Positions 61,258-64,000 of a stretch of DNA of 64,000 bases are shown here, one piece after another. Positions within the stretch are counted from its first letter, which is position 1. The number at the start of each line of letters is the position of its first letter. This DNA comes from Halobaculum litoreum (GTDB taxonomy: Archaea; Halobacteriota; Halobacteria; Halobacteriales; Haloferacaceae): assembly GCF_030127125.1 (NCBI RefSeq), contig NZ_CP126156.1, positions 2,170,001 through 2,234,000 of the forward strand, given 5' to 3'. Below the pieces are notes generated by a model that saw only the letters and a list, made by a program, of their open reading frames with translations, was not told where the DNA came from and searched no databases. Made by a program: the position numbers and the translations under genes.

Positions 61258-61845
61258 TTACAGCTCGACCGCGCTCTTCTGTCCGAGCGACTCGGGCACC
61301 GTGAAGCGGATGCTCGTGGTCGCGCCGGCCATCGTGTTGATCTTGATCGTGACCTCGGAGCCCTCGGCGAGCGAACTCGGGGAGTCACTCAGCGTGAGGT
61401 CGAAGTTGATGTTGAACCGGTCGTCCGGGTCGTTCAGCACGTTGGTGGACGTGTCCGTGTTCTTCACCGCGGTCGTGTTGAACTGCCAGCCGGCCTCGCC
61501 GGAGCTGTTGTGCGTCAGCGTCTCGGTCCCCTGCGGGCCGATCCAGTTGATCGTCGCGTTCGAGAGGTCGACCTCTCCCGCACCCGGGGCCAGCGTCACC
61601 GTCACGTTCACCTGATCGATGCTGTTCCCGCTCACCGACCCGGTCGTGACGACCTCTTGGAGGCGGTTGCTGACCTGCTTACTGCTCTGTTGTCCGGTCT
61701 CCTGCGACTTGCTCTGGAGGAAGCCCGCGGTGTTGATCAGGACGCCGGCGGCGATCGCCGCCACCAGCACCATCGCGATGAACACGATGAGTGTCCCGAT
61801 ACCGACCTGCCCGCGCTCTTCCTCGTCCGTGATGAATTCGAACAT
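61258..61845 (-). CDS. arlA1: archaellin (first of two)
   Basis: 195 residues. Signal [20 protein letters not shown] as in its neighbour; then ITAG-type helix and a variable beta domain with sequons NVTV, NATI, NSSG and NTTA, ending [15 protein letters not shown]. Promoter: dyad at 61931-61944, TATA-like GTTTAATATTC at 61908-61918, giving a leader of about 45 nt. It heads a two-gene archaellin operon. Confidence 0.96.
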   Translation of the reverse strand: MFEFITDEEERGQVGIGTLIVFIAMVLVAAIAAGVLINTAGFLQSKSQETGQQSSKQVSNRLQEVVTTGSVSGNSIDQVNVTVTLAPGAGEVDLSNATINWIGPQGTETLTHNSSGEAGWQFNTTAVKNTDTSTNVLNDPDDRFNINFDLTLSDSPSSLAEGSEVTIKINTMAGATTSIRFTVPESLGQKSAVEL

Positions 61846-61907
61846 TGTGGTTCTCTCGGTCCCGTCCCGACAGCGGGGCGGGCACTGCTCGCAGCGACAC
61901 GGATCCG

Positions 61908-61944
61908 AATATTAAACCTACGGCGCCGAGTATCGGATGGGATA
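61908..61944 (-). promoter_or_regulatory. archaellin promoter with motility dyad
   Basis: Minus strand: TATCC-CATC-CGATA (61931-61944), about 12 nt, then GGTTTAATATTCG (61907-61919). Confidence 0.6.
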
Positions 61945-62023
61945 ACTGGGCGAAGGAATCGCTACCGATATCGAAACCGAGGGGGCGGCGAAACCGACCG
62001 GCGCAACCGTCTTCGAGGCGGTA

Positions 62024-62053
62024 CGCTTATCACCACCACAATCAGTATTGAGA
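62024..62053 (+). promoter_or_regulatory. winged-helix gene promoter with downstream dyad
   Basis: TATA-like CGCTTATCAC at 62024-62033. A dyad copy AATCA-GTAT-TGAGA lies at 62040-62053, between the TATA box and the ATG at 62057, where bound protein would block transcription. Confidence 0.45.
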
Positions 62054-62056
62054 GCT

Positions 62057-62398
62057 ATGCCCGCGGACGACGAGGAGATCATCGAGGTGCTGGGGAACAA
62101 GTACAACCCCGAGATCCTCGATGCGGCGGGAGAACCCAAGTCTGCACAGGAGCTGTCGGACCAACTCGGGGTGCCGATCGCCACCTGCTACCGCCGGATC
62201 AACGAGCTGGAGGACACCGAACTGCTGGAGCTCCACGACCGGCCGCTCTCCGACGAACACCGCCGGATCAAGGTGTACAGGCGCTGCGTCGACGGCGTGA
62301 ACGTCACCTTCCGGGACGGGCTGACCGTCGAACTGGAGGAGCGCTCGGAGGTCAAGAACAAGCTCGACGACGTGTGGCGGACGATGACCGACGGCTGA
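62057..62398 (+). CDS. winged-helix regulator in the archaellum block
   Basis: 113 residues. N-terminal winged helix: EEIIEVLGNKYNPEILDAAG, SAQELSDQLGVPIATCYRRI (helix-turn-helix) and NELEDTELLELHDR; a beta wing around SDEHRRIKVYRRCVDGVNVT; a C-terminal helix ELEERSEVKNKLDDVW likely for dimerisation. ArsR-like in fold, without Cys for metals. Its place next to the archaellins matches that of euryarchaeal archaellum activators such as EarA, and a dyad lies at its own start. Regulator of the motility genes is the favoured reading; unproven. Confidence 0.85.
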   Translation: MPADDEEIIEVLGNKYNPEILDAAGEPKSAQELSDQLGVPIATCYRRINELEDTELLELHDRPLSDEHRRIKVYRRCVDGVNVTFRDGLTVELEERSEVKNKLDDVWRTMTDG

Positions 62399-62412
62399 GG
62401 GGCCCGCGCCCG

Positions 62413-63144
62413 TCAGAACGCCGTGTCCGACCCGTCGCCGCCCATCATCGAGAAGCCGGCGGCGCGCTCGTACACCTTGATCCCGCCGTCCGCGATCTCC
62501 ATGGGGAAGATGTCGGTGTCGATGTCCTGTTTGCGCATCTTCGCCACCCAGACGTAGCGGTTGACGCCAGAGTCGGTCGGCGTCTGGATGAAGTAGATGT
62601 TCCCGTCGGTGAGGAAGTTCTCGAGGCCGATCTCCGTCTCGGGGAACACCGCGCCCTGTTCGTTGATCAGGAGGGAGGTGAGGCCGTTTTGCTTGAGGAT
62701 GTCGGAGAACTTCAGGAGGTAGGTGCGCTTCTCCTTCTCGTCCTCGAAGAACAGCGAGAACATCGTCAGCGAGTCGAGGACGAGTCGGTCGTAGGAGGCG
62801 TTCGCGAAGTCCTCGAGGAGCGTGTCCAGCGCCGACGAGAAGTCGCCCTCGCGGAGCATGTGCTGTTTGTCGTACACCTTGATCGCCCCCTCGTCGACGA
62901 GGTCGCCCCAGCGGTCGAAGCCGATCGACTCGGCGGCCTGCCGGATGTCCTCCTCGTTCTCCTCGAAGGAGATGTAGATGCCGTGCTCGTCGTACTCGGT
63001 GACCCCGTCGTAGAGGTACTGGATCCCGAACAGGGACTTCCCCGTCCCGGGGTTCCCGCTCACCAACACCGTCGCGTGCTCGACGAGCCCCCCGTTGAGG
63101 ATCGAGTCGAGGCCGTCGACTCCGGTCGGAACCGTGTCTACCAT
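62413..63144 (-). CDS. KaiC/RAD55-like ATPase in the archaellum block
   Basis: 243 residues. TGVDGLDSILNGGLVEHATV, intact Walker A SGNPGTGKSLFGIQYLY, FEENEEDIRQAAESIGFD, Walker B YDRLVLDSLTMFS, and a C-terminal strand YVWVAKMRKQDIDTDIFPME. Full-length single-domain KaiC homologue. Haloferax CirA, a KaiC-like protein linked to its arl genes, represses motility; this gene may be its counterpart. The ATG at 63144 follows GTTTTCATAT by about 28 nt. Convergent with the winged-helix gene (14-nt gap). Confidence 0.87.
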   Translation of the reverse strand: MVDTVPTGVDGLDSILNGGLVEHATVLVSGNPGTGKSLFGIQYLYDGVTEYDEHGIYISFEENEEDIRQAAESIGFDRWGDLVDEGAIKVYDKQHMLREGDFSSALDTLLEDFANASYDRLVLDSLTMFSLFFEDEKEKRTYLLKFSDILKQNGLTSLLINEQGAVFPETEIGLENFLTDGNIYFIQTPTDSGVNRYVWVAKMRKQDIDTDIFPMEIADGGIKVYERAAGFSMMGGDGSDTAF

Positions 63145-63319
63145 ATCGCTAGTCGCCGTCCTCACATATGAAAACGGTTGCGCCGTGGACGCGGCGGATC
63201 GCCGGTCTATCGAGGGGGACGAGTCGCCCTACGAGCGTATAGTCGTTGCGTCGGGGCGCGACGGCGGAGAGGGGCCGGCGTGCGATAGTTTTAAGCGGGA
63301 ACACATCCGCCTCACGAAC

Positions 63320-63364
63320 ATGACTGACCGCGGGGTCAAGCGCGTGCGGGGGCGGTCGTCGTGA
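63320..63364 (+). CDS. leader mini-ORF before the receiver-domain gene
   Basis: A 14-codon ATG frame (MTDRGVKRVRGRSS) at the predicted transcription start: TATA-like GATAGTTTTAAG (63283-63294) lies 28 nt upstream. Its TGA overlaps the GTG of the receiver-domain gene by four bases. Same layout as the cheB leader at 14881-14922. Confidence 0.4.
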   Translation: MTDRGVKRVRGRSS

Positions 63365-63939
63365 CACGGCACGTGCTCATCGTCGAGGACGAACCGGAGG
63401 TGGCCGACCTCTACCGCGGCTACCTGGCCGGGGAGTACGACGTGACCGTCGCGAACACCGGCGAGGAGGCGCTCGACCTGGTCGACGAGACGACCGACGC
63501 CGTCCTCCTCGACCGTCGCCTCCCGGACACCTCCGGCGCCGACATCCTCGCGGAGATCCGCGACCGCGACCTCGACTGCCGCGTGGCGATGGTGACGGCC
63601 GTCGAGCCGGACGTCGACATCGTCGAGATGGGGTTCGACCTGTACCTCGTGAAGCCCGCGACCCGCGACGACATCCAGTCGGCCGTCGAACGGCTGGGCA
63701 CCCGGGCACAGTACGACGACACCCTCCAGCGCACCGCCTCGCTCGTGACGAAACGCGCCGTGCTGGAGGCCGAGCGCACCCCCGCGGAGCTCCGCTCCTC
63801 GCCCGAGTACGAGACCCTCCTCTCGGACATCGAGGCGCTCCAGGACGACCTCGACGACCTCGCGTCGGCGTTCTCGCCTGACGACTACCGGATGCTGTTC
63901 CGCGACATGAGCAGGTCCTCGGCCTCCGAGTCGGCGTAG
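63361..63939 (+). CDS. response regulator with receiver and HalX domains
   Basis: 192 residues. Receiver: VLIVEDEPEVADLYRGYLAG, phospho-acceptor Asp in DAVLLDRRLPDTSGADIL, Thr in RVAMVTAVEPDVD, Lys in LYLVKPATRDD. C-terminal HalX domain: SLVTKRAVLEAERTPAELRS and LLSDIEALQDDLDDLASAFS, a helical module found in haloarchaeal regulators (HoxA-like). Output is unknown, likely protein contacts. GTG start is coupled to the leader mini-ORF. Confidence 0.9.
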   Translation: MTRHVLIVEDEPEVADLYRGYLAGEYDVTVANTGEEALDLVDETTDAVLLDRRLPDTSGADILAEIRDRDLDCRVAMVTAVEPDVDIVEMGFDLYLVKPATRDDIQSAVERLGTRAQYDDTLQRTASLVTKRAVLEAERTPAELRSSPEYETLLSDIEALQDDLDDLASAFSPDDYRMLFRDMSRSSASESA

Positions 63940-63964
63940 CGGTCGCCGTCGGTCGCGCCGTCTT

Positions 63965-64000
63965 TCACTCCCCGTCGCCGGCCAGTTGCTCGCCGACGAG
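63965..64000 (-). CDS. C-terminal end of a gene that continues beyond the window
   Basis: On the minus strand the last 36 bases read LVGEQLAGDGE then TGA. The frame is open to the window edge and typical of a halophilic C-terminus, but too short to identify. Confidence 0.3.
   Translation of the reverse strand, partial: LVGEQLAGDGE

Noticed and set aside
1-64000. Search for tRNA, rRNA, CRISPR arrays, insertion sequences and prophage genes
   Set aside because: No T-arm signatures outside coding DNA, no regularly spaced repeats, no transposase or integrase motifs were seen by eye.

Overview
The window is chromosomal DNA of a halophilic archaeon (class Halobacteria). The base composition is very GC-rich, the proteins are extremely acidic, most genes start within 0-5 nt of a predicted transcription start about 25-30 nt after a TATA-like box (leaderless mRNAs), and the gene content is archaeal: a DP2 polymerase with an intein, archaella, CheF, HTH-10 regulators and haloarchaeal malate dehydrogenase. 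Genus cannot be fixed from the sequence alone.

Layout. 1-11.5 kb: end of an O-acetylhomoserine sulfhydrylase, a PPC-domain protein, polC (DNA polymerase D large subunit, interrupted by a 507-residue intein just before its catalytic Asp motif), an NTF2-like protein, two rubredoxin-like paralogues, panE, a sulfatase-superfamily protein and a small conserved protein. 11.8-22.7 kb: a chemotaxis block. It holds two RecA/KaiC-like ATPases, a tandem pair of uncharacterised paralogues and cheW on the minus strand. Divergent from these runs the chained operon cheB-cheA-cheR-HEAT protein-cheF1, then a small secreted protein and cheF2. 22.7-50.1 kb: housekeeping. This includes a CPA2 antiporter with its TrkA-C subunit, hisA, hisB, an ACT protein, an IMPACT-family protein, an S9 peptidase, mdh, upp, uvrC, a soluble MCP, a CBS protein next to glyS, an HTH-10 regulator, a CobW GTPase, an ArsA-type ATPase and cstA. 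50.6-63.9 kb: the archaellum block arlJ-arlI, arlH-G-F-CE, a CheC/CheD fusion frame, cheY, an uncharacterised protein, two archaellins, a winged-helix regulator, a third KaiC-like ATPase and a receiver-domain protein.

How it works together. The window carries nearly the whole motility system: receptor (soluble MCP), CheW/CheA/CheY signalling, CheB/CheR/CheC/CheD adaptation, the archaeal adaptors CheF1/CheF2 plus HEAT protein, and the motor and filament genes (arlD was not found). Two chemotaxis/archaellum blocks and the isolated MCP share a DNA signal I did not expect: a dyad TATCR-N4-YGAWA (degenerate in places) that sits 11-13 nt upstream of the TATA box of at least seven motility promoters. 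A tenth copy overlaps the start of the winged-helix gene inside the archaellum block, which makes that protein the leading candidate for the regulator of the whole set. One further copy drives a promoter near 50.53 kb with no convincing gene behind it.

Quality note. Several conserved genes (cheA end, cheR, hisA, the MCP, an NmrA-like gene and a zinc-binding protein at 26.4-27.0 kb) carry single-base frameshifts, mostly in runs of 5-9 G or C. Correcting one base restores the expected family length, so these look like sequencing errors rather than pseudogenes.
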